Of a DNA stretch of 64,000 bases, positions 19,219 through 25,733 are shown one piece after another. This DNA is from JAGOTP01 sp964598725. Its GTDB lineage: Bacteria; Patescibacteriota; Patescibacteriia; 2-12-FULL-60-25. The position numbers and the translations under genes are program-made. The stretch lies in NCBI GenBank assembly GCA_964598725.1, contig CAZRCW010000001.1, forward strand, positions 434,001 through 498,000, in the 5' to 3' direction. The notes under the pieces were generated by a model. The model had not been told where the DNA came from and did not search any database. It saw only the letters and a program-made list of their open reading frames with translations. The stretch's first letter is position 1; each line of letters begins with the position of its first letter.

Positions 19219-19629
19219 TTAGTTGGAACCGGTCGAGAATAGCATATATCTCCGAGCCAGGTAATTCCAAAAGAACACGACTATTACGGCGACCGCTTTC
19301 GAGGCCAAATAATAGAAAGAAGCATGTTGAGTCAGTGCCCAGAGGATCGATTGATTCAGTATCAGGCCAATGATGCCAATCAAGGCGAACAAGAGGAATT
19401 CCTTCTTACGGTTAGTGACTGGGCGCGTCTTGAATGCCCAACGGGTGCTCAGTTCGTAGTTTGTCAGCAAGCCAGCCAAAAAGCTCAAGCCGGAACTTAG
19501 CAGATAGGGGAATTTAACGAGTTCTTTGAGGAAGATGAGGACCCCTATGTCTACACTGAGGGCGGCGAGGCTGGTTACAAACACGCGCAAGAGTTCACCG
19601 GCGTATTTGTCTAAAAAACGCTGAAGCAT
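19219..19629 (-). CDS. GtrA-family membrane protein
   Basis: 136 residues with four predicted membrane spans. The family motif appears as FLAGLLTNYELSTRWAFK in the middle and FFWNYLARRYMLF at the C-terminus. GtrA proteins are thought to flip polyprenyl-phosphate sugars or to assist GT-C enzymes. It is the first gene of the minus-strand unit that ends with a GT-C glycosyltransferase, consistent with supplying that enzyme's lipid-linked donor. Confidence 0.82.
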   Translation of the reverse strand: MLQRFLDKYAGELLRVFVTSLAALSVDIGVLIFLKELVKFPYLLSSGLSFLAGLLTNYELSTRWAFKTRPVTNRKKEFLLFALIGIIGLILNQSILWALTQHASFYYLASKAVAVIVVFFWNYLARRYMLFSTGSN

Positions 19630-19735
19630 GTGTGTATAGGATGGGGGATAGACTGCGCCATGTCTAGGAGAAGCTTCTTGTTTTAGGTGATTGATAAGGA
19701 ATTCTAAGAGAATAAGACTAAGTCGTTATGTATTT

Positions 19736-19791
19736 GCTCTAAAATAAGACAAAATAGAGCCGTTTTCGCTTGACGCGAACATGAAAACGGC
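19736..19791. other. Two adjacent hairpins upstream of infB
   Basis: GCTCTA (19736-19741) pairs with TAGAGC (19755-19760). Directly next to it, GCCGTTTTC (19759-19767) pairs with GAAAACGGC (19783-19791). Neither is followed by a clean T-run on either strand. They lie 39-94 bases before the infB start in the 200-bp gap after gtrA, and may be a leader structure or a weak terminator. A TTGACG/TACCCT pair (19770-19775 / 19793-19798, 17-base spacer) overlaps the second hairpin and could be the infB promoter. Confidence 0.4.
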
Positions 19792-19829
19792 CTACCCTAC
19801 GCCTATTCATTTTTGTCTAAAATAAGCCC

Positions 19830-21836
19830 ATGAACGTCTCTGAACTCGCCCGTCGTCTCCGCGTCACCCCGCATGAAATGCTCACCAAATTGCCTGAGCT
19901 CGGGTTTGATATTGGAGCGCGTGCCATTAAGGTCGACGACCGGGTGGCCGAGCAGATCATCCAGAAATGGATGGAAAGCGTCCGTCGCGAACGTCTCCGC
20001 AACCAGATCGCCGCTCAGCAGGCAGCGCCAGTAATGGATAATCGCCAGAAAGTCGAGATCGTCTTGCCGGCTGTTTTGGCTGTTCGCGACTTTGCCGGAT
20101 TGCTCCGCTTGCCGGTCACGAAGGTTATTCAGCAGCTTATGAAGGCCGGTATCTTGGCGTCTCAGAACGAACGTATCGACTTCACAACTGCTGCGATTAT
20201 CGCTGAAGAGCTTGGGTTCAAGCCAGTCCAAGAAAACAACAAACAAGAAGAATGGAAAGAGGCTCTGGAAGAAAAAGACATCATCAAGGAACGCTTGAAG
20301 GGCGCAACCGAAGGCTTGGTTACCCGTCCACCAGTTGTTGTCATCATGGGTCATGTCGACCACGGAAAAACCCGCACCCTCGACGCGATTCGCAAAACGA
20401 ATGTCATGGAAGGCGAATCGGGTGGGATTACGCAGCACATCGGTGCCTATCAGGTTGAAAAGAATGATCGTCGCATTACCTTCATCGATACACCAGGTCA
20501 CGAAGCGTTTACGGTCATGCGTTCGCGTGGTGCAAAGGTAGCGGACGTCGCCGTTCTTGTTGTTGCTGCTGATGATGGTGTTCAGCCACAAACCAAAGAA
20601 GCGGCAGAGATTATTCGTGCGGCTAAATTGCCGTTCGTCGTCGCTTTGAACAAGATCGATAAGCCAGACGCTGATGCCAACCGTGTGTTAGGTCAGTTGG
20701 CCGAAATCGGGATCACTGTTGAGGAATGGGGTGGAACGGTGCCACTCGCGAAGATCTCTGCGAAAACGGGTGTCGGGATCGATGCCTTGCTCGATACGAT
20801 CCTCTTGGTCGCCGACATCGAACCAGAGCGCATCATGGCCCGCCCAAGCGCCCGTGCGGCTGGCAGCGTCATCGAAGCGCACGTCAACAAAGGTGAAGGA
20901 CCAGTTGCAACGATTATCGTTCAAGATGGAACCTTGCGTATCAACGATAGCATCGGTATTGCAGGTGCCGCCTACGGCCGTGTCCGTGCGATGCGTGATT
21001 GGAACGGTCAGCAGTTGAAGGAGGCTCCTCCAGGTACGCCGGTCAAAATTCTCGGCTTCAAAGTTCCTCCAGTGGTTGGAGACGTAATCGAAGTTCCAGA
21101 GAACCCAAGCGACCTCGAACAGAAGATGACCAGACCAACTCGTCAGGTAGCGGATGCCTTCACGGCTACGAAAGCGATGCCGGTACAGGGTGACGAGTCT
21201 AAGAAGAAGATCATGTTGAACGTGATTCTCAAGACGGACGTGCTTGGATCGCTCGAAGCCTTGCTCGGTATGATCGAAAAAGTCACGCATGATTTGGTCG
21301 GCGTTGAAGTGATTCAGAAAGGCTTGGGCAATGTCACAGAAGTCGACATTGAACGTGCCGCCAACTCCATGCCATCGGTGGTCTATGGCTTCAACGTCTT
21401 GATCCCTGCTCCCGTGGGTGTCTCGGCGCGTGAAAAAGGAGTAGACGTTAAAAAGTACAACATTATTTACGAATTGTTCGATGATATCTTGGCTCGTTTG
21501 AACGCCTTGTTGCCACAGGAAACGATCATCGTTCCGCTCGGTCAGGCCGAGGTCGCTGGGATCTTCCGTACGGAACCGGGTCGCATGGTTGCAGGTGTTC
21601 GTGTCAAAGAAGGGAAATTGGTCACGGGATGTAAGGTACGTGTCTGGCGTGGCGAAGATCCAATCGGTGAAGGGGTGCTCGAAACGCTTCAGTCGGGTAA
21701 GTCGGCCACGAAAGAGCTTGGCGCAGGTCAGGAAGGTGGCACCGCTTTCAAAGGCAAAACCAAGCTTGAACTCGGTGATCGCTTTGAGGCCTACATGGAA
21801 GAATCAAAGACACGTAAGATCGAATTCACCCGCTAA
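19830..21836 (+). CDS. infB: Translation initiation factor IF-2
   Basis: 668 residues, near the short end for bacterial IF-2 because the N-terminal linker is brief. An IF2_N-type domain occupies residues ~1-50 (MNVSELARRLRVTPHEML) and a second ~70-135. The GTPase domain has G1 GHVDHGKT near 173-180, G3 DTPGHEAF near 220, G4 NKID near 274 and G5 SAKTG near 310. Beta-barrel domain II and the C-terminal initiator-tRNA-binding domain follow (ILGFKVPPVVGD, GQAEVAGIFR). IF-2 delivers fMet-tRNA to the 30S subunit and promotes subunit joining. It is a single-gene unit with its own terminator. TAAAAT lies 6 bases before the ATG. Confidence 0.97.
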   Translation: MNVSELARRLRVTPHEMLTKLPELGFDIGARAIKVDDRVAEQIIQKWMESVRRERLRNQIAAQQAAPVMDNRQKVEIVLPAVLAVRDFAGLLRLPVTKVIQQLMKAGILASQNERIDFTTAAIIAEELGFKPVQENNKQEEWKEALEEKDIIKERLKGATEGLVTRPPVVVIMGHVDHGKTRTLDAIRKTNVMEGESGGITQHIGAYQVEKNDRRITFIDTPGHEAFTVMRSRGAKVADVAVLVVAADDGVQPQTKEAAEIIRAAKLPFVVALNKIDKPDADANRVLGQLAEIGITVEEWGGTVPLAKISAKTGVGIDALLDTILLVADIEPERIMARPSARAAGSVIEAHVNKGEGPVATIIVQDGTLRINDSIGIAGAAYGRVRAMRDWNGQQLKEAPPGTPVKILGFKVPPVVGDVIEVPENPSDLEQKMTRPTRQVADAFTATKAMPVQGDESKKKIMLNVILKTDVLGSLEALLGMIEKVTHDLVGVEVIQKGLGNVTEVDIERAANSMPSVVYGFNVLIPAPVGVSAREKGVDVKKYNIIYELFDDILARLNALLPQETIIVPLGQAEVAGIFRTEPGRMVAGVRVKEGKLVTGCKVRVWRGEDPIGEGVLETLQSGKSATKELGAGQEGGTAFKGKTKLELGDRFEAYMEESKTRKIEFTR

Positions 21837-21850
21837 GCGTGTACGAATTC

Positions 21851-21880
21851 AAAAACACCCGGCATTGACCGGGTGTTTTT
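21851..21880 (+). terminator. Rho-independent terminator of infB
   Basis: 12-bp perfect stem (AAAAACACCCGG / CCGGGTGTTTTT) with a 6-base loop, 14 bases after the infB stop. Confidence 0.92.
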
Positions 21881-21886
21881 GTTGGG

Positions 21887-21965
21887 AGACTAGACTGGTC
21901 TGCGCAAGTGACGCGCGACCGGCTCGGAGAGGGTCCGAGCGGGGGAGGATCCCCGGTTCTAGTCT
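21887..21965. repeat. Inverted repeat enclosing GC-rich hairpins, 3' flank of the carbonic-anhydrase-like gene
   Basis: AGACTAGA (21887-21894) and TCTAGTCT (21958-21965) are perfect 8-bp inverted repeats. Between them are a CTCGGA/TCCGAG hairpin and a GGGG/CCCC hairpin. The right arm overlaps the stop end of the minus-strand gene. It could be a terminator-like structure or an insertion boundary. No tRNA fold fits. Confidence 0.45.
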
Positions 21966-22623
21966 ATGGGTTGAGTTGCTTCATGGCATCGTCTCTCACG
22001 ACGCCAGGCGGCAGTGACGGACGACTCTGTGAGAGGATGACGCCACAGGGGCGATAACGCTTGGTCAGATTGTCCCCGATGAGTCCGTCGGCGACAACAA
22101 CTACATTTGCTCCGCGCTGAAGCACGTCGAGTTCATCGGCGATCTCCTGACCGGCGATGAACGTTTCTCGGATGACCTCCTCGAAGGAGATCCCTGGGTG
22201 TGCTTGCGCGACACGGCCACAGTTCACATGGCTCAGGAGGATGACACCGCACGGGCGAGGATCATCTTGGCCTTTGAACTGGTGTTCGGCGGCGAACAAG
22301 AGCTCGTCGCGGAAGACGCGGTACTTGTCTGGGAAGAGCGCCTTGGATAGGCGCGCAGCGCCCCCTGAGATGGAGAGGCGGTTGAGGCGGTCGTGGAGGA
22401 TGTTCTCCCCACCGACCATGTAGCACCCAATCCCTTCCTCCAGCTGGTCACGCGCCTCGTCGTAGATGACGGTGCGGCAATCCAGGCAGTTCACGATGCA
22501 ACTCCGACTTCTGCCAGTACCTGACTCCAGGAAGGCAACTTTTCGGAGCGAATTGCCATCTTGTACCCATTCGCTGAGCCCATCGAGCTGCAGCCCGGGT
22601 AGATGAGCGATCATATGACCCAT
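21964..22623 (-). CDS. Beta-carbonic-anhydrase-like protein
   Basis: 219 residues. The zinc-site motifs of beta-class carbonic anhydrases are recognisable: C46-x-D48-x-R50 (NCLDCRTV) and H132-x-x-C135-G (LSHVNCGRV), with an intervening GIGCYMVGGENIL that resembles the 'G..F..RNAGN' segment. The distance between Cys46 and His132 (86 residues) is longer than in classical enzymes (~56), so it is a divergent member. Catalysis (CO2 hydration) is inferred, not shown. Unlike native genes here it has a strong Shine-Dalgarno sequence, GGAGGG, 5 bases before the ATG, and a somewhat higher GC content (58% in the lines counted). It sits alone, divergent from trxA. Probably horizontally acquired. Confidence 0.55.
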   Translation of the reverse strand: MGHMIAHLPGLQLDGLSEWVQDGNSLRKVAFLESGTGRSRSCIVNCLDCRTVIYDEARDQLEEGIGCYMVGGENILHDRLNRLSISGGAARLSKALFPDKYRVFRDELLFAAEHQFKGQDDPRPCGVILLSHVNCGRVAQAHPGISFEEVIRETFIAGQEIADELDVLQRGANVVVVADGLIGDNLTKRYRPCGVILSQSRPSLPPGVVRDDAMKQLNP

Positions 22624-22655
22624 TGAGTCCCTCCACGAACGTTCGCTGTTTCTAT

Positions 22656-22713
22656 GGCCAACTTACCTCGCCTTGGCGACCATCGCCCAAGCAAAGAGCG
22701 CTCATTGTTGGCC
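22656..22713. repeat. Inverted repeat in the divergent carbonic-anhydrase-like/trxA intergenic region
   Basis: GGCCAAC (22656-22662) pairs with GTTGGCC (22707-22713); inside is CGCC-TT-GGCG. A 10-bp palindrome, CGAACGTTCG (22636-22645), lies between it and the minus-strand Shine-Dalgarno sequence. Possible operator or leader structures of the acquired gene. Confidence 0.35.
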
Positions 22714-22738
22714 TCTTTTGGAGGATCGTCAAGTCCGC

Positions 22739-22767
22739 TTGCCCGAGATCTTCCCTCGTCCTATGAT
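22739..22767 (+). promoter_or_regulatory. Putative promoter of trxA giving a near-leaderless mRNA
   Basis: TTGCCC (22739-22744), 17-base spacer, TATGAT (22762-22767). Only 9 bases separate the -10 box from the ATG at 22777, so transcription should start within a few bases of the start codon. Confidence 0.55.
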
Positions 22768-22776
22768 GACTGAACT

Positions 22777-23097
22777 ATGGAGCACATCTTTACTGACGCA
22801 AATTTTGAACAAGAAGTCTTGAAATCAGAGGTCCCGGTGTTGGTCGATATTTGGGCTGAATGGTGCGGTCCATGCCGCGCAATGAGTCCAATGATTGAGG
22901 AGATTTCGCATGAAATTGCAGGTGATAAGTTGAAAATCGGTAAAATGAACGCCGACCAGAACCCACAGATTCCAGAGAAATACGAAGTGGCTTCGATCCC
23001 AACCTTTTTGATCTTCAAAGGTGGTCAATTGGTCGACCGGTTCATGGGGAGCATGCCAAAAGCGGCTTTCATGGAGCACTTGTCGAAGCATATCTAA
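22777..23097 (+). CDS. trxA: Thioredoxin
   Basis: 106 residues, the normal length. The redox-active WCGPC has Cys30 and Cys33, and the cis-Pro region reads VASIPTFLIFKGG. It reduces protein disulfides in the cytoplasm using electrons from thioredoxin reductase, whose gene starts 3 bases after this stop, so the pair forms a complete NADPH-thioredoxin system in one operon. The operon is divergent from the carbonic-anhydrase-like gene. Confidence 0.97.
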   Translation: MEHIFTDANFEQEVLKSEVPVLVDIWAEWCGPCRAMSPMIEEISHEIAGDKLKIGKMNADQNPQIPEKYEVASIPTFLIFKGGQLVDRFMGSMPKAAFMEHLSKHI

Positions 23098-23100
23098 ACT

Positions 23101-24039
23101 ATGGACTGGCGGAACGTAGCCATCATCGGATCAGGTCCGGCTGGTTGGACGGCCGCGGTTTACGCCGCTCGTGCCAACTTGTCGCCGATTCTATTTGAAG
23201 GCATTGAACCAGGCGGTCAGTTGATGACCACAACGGATGTTGAAAACTTTCCTGGGTTTCCAACGGGTGTCATGGGTCCAGAGCTGATGGAGCTCATGCG
23301 CACGCAGGCAAAACGCTTTGCGACGGAAGTGATCTCAGAACGGGTCGATAGCTTAAAGCAGATCGAAGGAGGCTTCGAATTGCAGGTTGGTGATAAAGCC
23401 TATCACGCACGTACAGTCATTCTCTCAACAGGAGCGACCGCGCGTCGTTTGGGTTTGGAGTCAGAGCGGGCTCTCTACGGCAAAGGTGTCTCTGCTTGTG
23501 CGACCTGTGACGGCTTCTTCTTCAAGAACAAGAACGTCATGATCGTTGGTGGGGGAGACAGCGCGATGGAAGAGGCAAATTTTCTCACGCGCTTTGCGAC
23601 GACGGTGACGATCGTACATCGCCGTGACTCGTTCCGTGCTTCGAAGATTATGCAAGATCGTACGCTGAACAACCCAAAGATCTCCGTACTTTGGAATAGC
23701 GAAATCACCGAGATCAAGGGTGTTGATGTCGGTAAGGTAGTCGGTGTTGTCTTGCGCGATACAAATACGGGAGAAATCAAAGAGCAGGCAATCGACGGTG
23801 TCTTCGCGGCGATTGGTCACGAACCGAACGTCGACCTTGTGAAGGGTATCGTTGATCTCGATGAAAAAGGCTACATCAAAACGATCGCAGGGACTTCGAA
23901 GACCAATATCGAAGGCTTGTTTGCTTGTGGGGACGTCCAGGATTCTCGCTACCGACAAGCGATCACGGCTGCTGGCTCCGGATGTATGGCGGCACTGGAT
24001 GCGGAGAAATTTCTTCAAGACCTCCCTAACCACGCCTAA
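23101..24039 (+). CDS. trxB: Thioredoxin reductase
   Basis: 312 residues, low-molecular-weight class. FAD-binding IIGSGPAGWTAAVYAARA at the N-terminus, the redox pair CATC at Cys133/Cys136, the NADPH-binding VGGGDSAMEEANFL, and the C-terminal FAD motif GLFACGDVQDSRYRQAITAAGSG. Catalyses NADPH-dependent reduction of thioredoxin. The GxGxxG loop has Trp where Tyr is usual (GPAGW), which is unlikely to matter. A long structured element begins 22 bases after its stop. Confidence 0.96.
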   Translation: MDWRNVAIIGSGPAGWTAAVYAARANLSPILFEGIEPGGQLMTTTDVENFPGFPTGVMGPELMELMRTQAKRFATEVISERVDSLKQIEGGFELQVGDKAYHARTVILSTGATARRLGLESERALYGKGVSACATCDGFFFKNKNVMIVGGGDSAMEEANFLTRFATTVTIVHRRDSFRASKIMQDRTLNNPKISVLWNSEITEIKGVDVGKVVGVVLRDTNTGEIKEQAIDGVFAAIGHEPNVDLVKGIVDLDEKGYIKTIAGTSKTNIEGLFACGDVQDSRYRQAITAAGSGCMAALDAEKFLQDLPNHA

Positions 24040-24061
24040 AAAATACGTACATAAAAGCGGA

Positions 24062-24175
24062 GACTGGATGAGTTCTGAGGAAACGAAATCTGTTCGAGCA
24101 CACATGAGCGAAGCGAGTAGCGAAGGCTTGTTATCTAAAGTGCGAGTTATTTCGTGACGAGGAGCTCATCCAGTC
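24062..24175 (+). other. Structured element A: long imperfect hairpin upstream of gdhA
   Basis: Nested helices: GACTGGAT/ATCCAGTC outer arms (11 bp perfect when GAG/CTC is included), a GAGTTCT/GGAGCTC helix with G-T wobbles, then ACGAAAT (24083-24089) with ATTTCGT (24149-24155), then GCAC/GTGC. Short sequences shared with element B (55209-55379) are GAGTTCTGA (24070-24078), ATGAGCGAAGCGAGTA (24104-24119), AGTGCGA (24139-24145) and GAGGAGCT (24159-24166). It begins 22 bases after trxB and ends 27 bases before gdhA; a T-rich tract follows 15 bases later. It may be a cis-regulatory RNA, an attenuator, or a member of an ERIC-like mobile palindrome family. Confidence 0.75.
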
Positions 24176-24202
24176 GAAGCGCTATTCACTATTTTTTTCA
24201 AT

Positions 24203-25414
24203 ATGTCTGTACTCTCGAATGCGATGAAGCAACTTGACCGTGTTGCGACGCTCGTTCCTGAACACGCCGCGGTTATTGAGCGTCTACGTCATGCGGATCG
24301 GATGGTGCATGTCACCGTTCCGTTGAAGCAGGGCGATGTCACGCGTTATTTTTCTGGCTACCGTGTGCAGTGGAATAATCAGCGAGGTCCGTATAAAGGC
24401 GGCATCCGCTTCCATCCTCAGGTCGACCTGGATGAGGTCCAAGCATTGGCCTTCTGGATGACGATGAAGTGTGCGGTACTCGATCTTCCTTATGGCGGAG
24501 GCAAGGGCGGCGTATCAGTCGATCCTAAGGCTCTTACTCAGGAAGAACGGGAAGAAGTCATGCGCGGCTTTGTGCGCCGTATGGTGGAGGTTGTGGGGCC
24601 TGAAAAGGATGTGCCAGCGCCAGACGTAAACACAAATTCTCGTTTGATGGATGTATTTGCCGAAGAGTACGGAAAACTGGTTGGTAAGGCATCCCCAGCG
24701 GTTGTGACCGGCAAGAGTATTGAACACGGCGGTTCCGCTGGGCGTGCCGAAGCGACCGCTCGTGGGGCGTTTGCGACCTGGAAGGTCTACCGTGATTTGC
24801 TGCCTGCTGATCATGTCTGGCGCGTTGTTGTGCAAGGCTTTGGGAATGCGGGTCAGCACATCGCTCGTTTATTCCACGAAGCTGGCCAGATGGTGATCGC
24901 TGTCTCCGATTCGAAAGGGGCGATTGTCAACGAGCAGGGGCTCGATATCGATGCGCTTTCAAAATTCAAGGAAGCAACAGGAAGTGTTGTTGGTTTCGCC
25001 GGTTCGAAAACGATCTCTCAAGATGAGCTGCTGACGACAAAGTGCGATGTCTTGGCTCCATCCGCCCTCGAGAACCAACTCACAGGGGACGTAGCCAAGC
25101 GTGTGCAGGCGACGCTTGTTCTTGAGCTCGCCAACGGTCCAACGACTCCAGAAGGGGACGAAGCACTCCAATCAAAGGGGATCGTGGTTGCGCCAGATAT
25201 TCTCGCGAATGCAGGAGGCGTGACGGTGTCCTACTTCGAGTGGTACCAGAACATGCACAATGAGAAGTGGACGGAGGCGGATGTCTATCAAAAGATGAAT
25301 GAGAAGATGGAAACGAATGCCAAAGCGGTACGTGAACGGGCGAAACGTTTGGGGTGTTCGGATCGTGTGGCCGCCTTCGCGTTGGCTGTCGAACGGATCG
25401 CGGAAAAGAGCTAA
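24203..25414 (+). CDS. gdhA: Glutamate dehydrogenase (NAD(P)+), ELFV family
   Basis: 403 residues, the size of the hexameric small-subunit enzymes. N-terminal substrate domain with YKGGIRFHPQVDLDEV and the signature LPYGGGKGGVSVDP, whose Lys (~residue 105) is catalytic. The Rossmann domain contains VQGFGNAGQHIARLF, and the C-terminal part ILANAGGVTVSYFEWYQN. Interconverts glutamate with 2-oxoglutarate and ammonia; the cofactor cannot be fixed from sequence alone. In an organism with few amino-acid pathways it may serve nitrogen supply or redox balance. It lies behind element A, which may control it, and has its own terminator. Confidence 0.95.
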   Translation: MSVLSNAMKQLDRVATLVPEHAAVIERLRHADRMVHVTVPLKQGDVTRYFSGYRVQWNNQRGPYKGGIRFHPQVDLDEVQALAFWMTMKCAVLDLPYGGGKGGVSVDPKALTQEEREEVMRGFVRRMVEVVGPEKDVPAPDVNTNSRLMDVFAEEYGKLVGKASPAVVTGKSIEHGGSAGRAEATARGAFATWKVYRDLLPADHVWRVVVQGFGNAGQHIARLFHEAGQMVIAVSDSKGAIVNEQGLDIDALSKFKEATGSVVGFAGSKTISQDELLTTKCDVLAPSALENQLTGDVAKRVQATLVLELANGPTTPEGDEALQSKGIVVAPDILANAGGVTVSYFEWYQNMHNEKWTEADVYQKMNEKMETNAKAVRERAKRLGCSDRVAAFALAVERIAEKS

Positions 25415-25427
25415 CGTCTCTATTTTC

Positions 25428-25457
25428 AAAAATGAGCCTTATCCGAGGCTCATTTTT
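25428..25457 (+). terminator. Rho-independent terminator of gdhA
   Basis: 12-bp perfect stem (AAAAATGAGCCT / AGGCTCATTTTT) with a 6-base loop, 13 bases after the gdhA stop. Confidence 0.92.
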
Positions 25458-25477
25458 GTTATTCGTAGAGTGCTCCA

Positions 25478-25665
25478 AACAAAAACCCCGCTGGAACGTG
25501 TCTCAAGGACAGTGGTTCAAACGGGGCTTAATCGCTGCACCAGGTATTAAACAATCCGCACCCAAGAAATCTTGCAATAGGATGGTCCGAGCCGGAGCCC
25601 ACACGCACCTAAAAATAAGATTCCATGCTTGTCGTGGATGCGGATTGCTAAAGACCTCGTGTAAC
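25478..25665 (-). ncRNA. Candidate structured small RNA (~188 nt), family not recognised
   Basis: The 319-bp gap between gdhA and the VanW-family gene has no plausible protein gene but has a complete transcription unit on the minus strand. A consensus promoter lies at 25671-25699 and an intrinsic terminator ends at ~25478. The terminator hairpin is CCCCG/CGGGG (25486-25490, 25522-25526) enclosing GAAC/GTTC and TGTC/GACA helices, then TTTTTGTTT. Upstream in the RNA a 9-bp perfect helix pairs 25552-25560 with 25639-25647 and encloses two smaller hairpins (CAAGA/TCTTG and TCCG/CGGA). Length resembles 6S RNA, but no closing 5'-3' stem is seen, and tmRNA, SRP RNA and RNase P core motifs are absent. 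Treat as an unassigned ncRNA. Confidence 0.6.
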
Positions 25666-25670
25666 TAAGA

Positions 25671-25699
25671 AGGATACACGAAAGGCCTTTTTTTGTCAA
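25671..25699 (-). promoter_or_regulatory. Consensus sigma70 promoter for the candidate small RNA
   Basis: On the minus strand: TTGACA (25694-25699), 17-base spacer, TATCCT (25671-25676). The box match and spacing make this one of the best promoters in the window. It lies 35 bases past the VanW-family stop and points away from any protein gene. Confidence 0.72.
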
Positions 25700-25733
25700 G
25701 CCTTAGGCCTTTTCTAGGCTTTTACCCCGATTT

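Noticed and set aside
21887..21965. A tRNA-like region (terminal 8-bp complement and GGTTCTAG) next to the carbonic-anhydrase-like gene
   Set aside because: The arms cannot be arranged as acceptor, D, anticodon and T stems of normal size, and there is no discriminator/CCA context. Kept only as an inverted repeat.
25478..25665. Assignment of the small RNA as 6S, SRP, tmRNA or RNase P RNA
   Set aside because: None of the core conserved sequences were found, and no 5'-3' closing stem as in 6S RNA is evident.
25478..25692. The intergenic RNA read on the plus strand, with a CGTGT/ACACG hairpin and T7 tract as terminator
   Set aside because: The T-tract is the A-tract in the spacer of the minus-strand promoter, and no plus-strand promoter is evident after the gdhA terminator. 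The minus-strand reading explains more.
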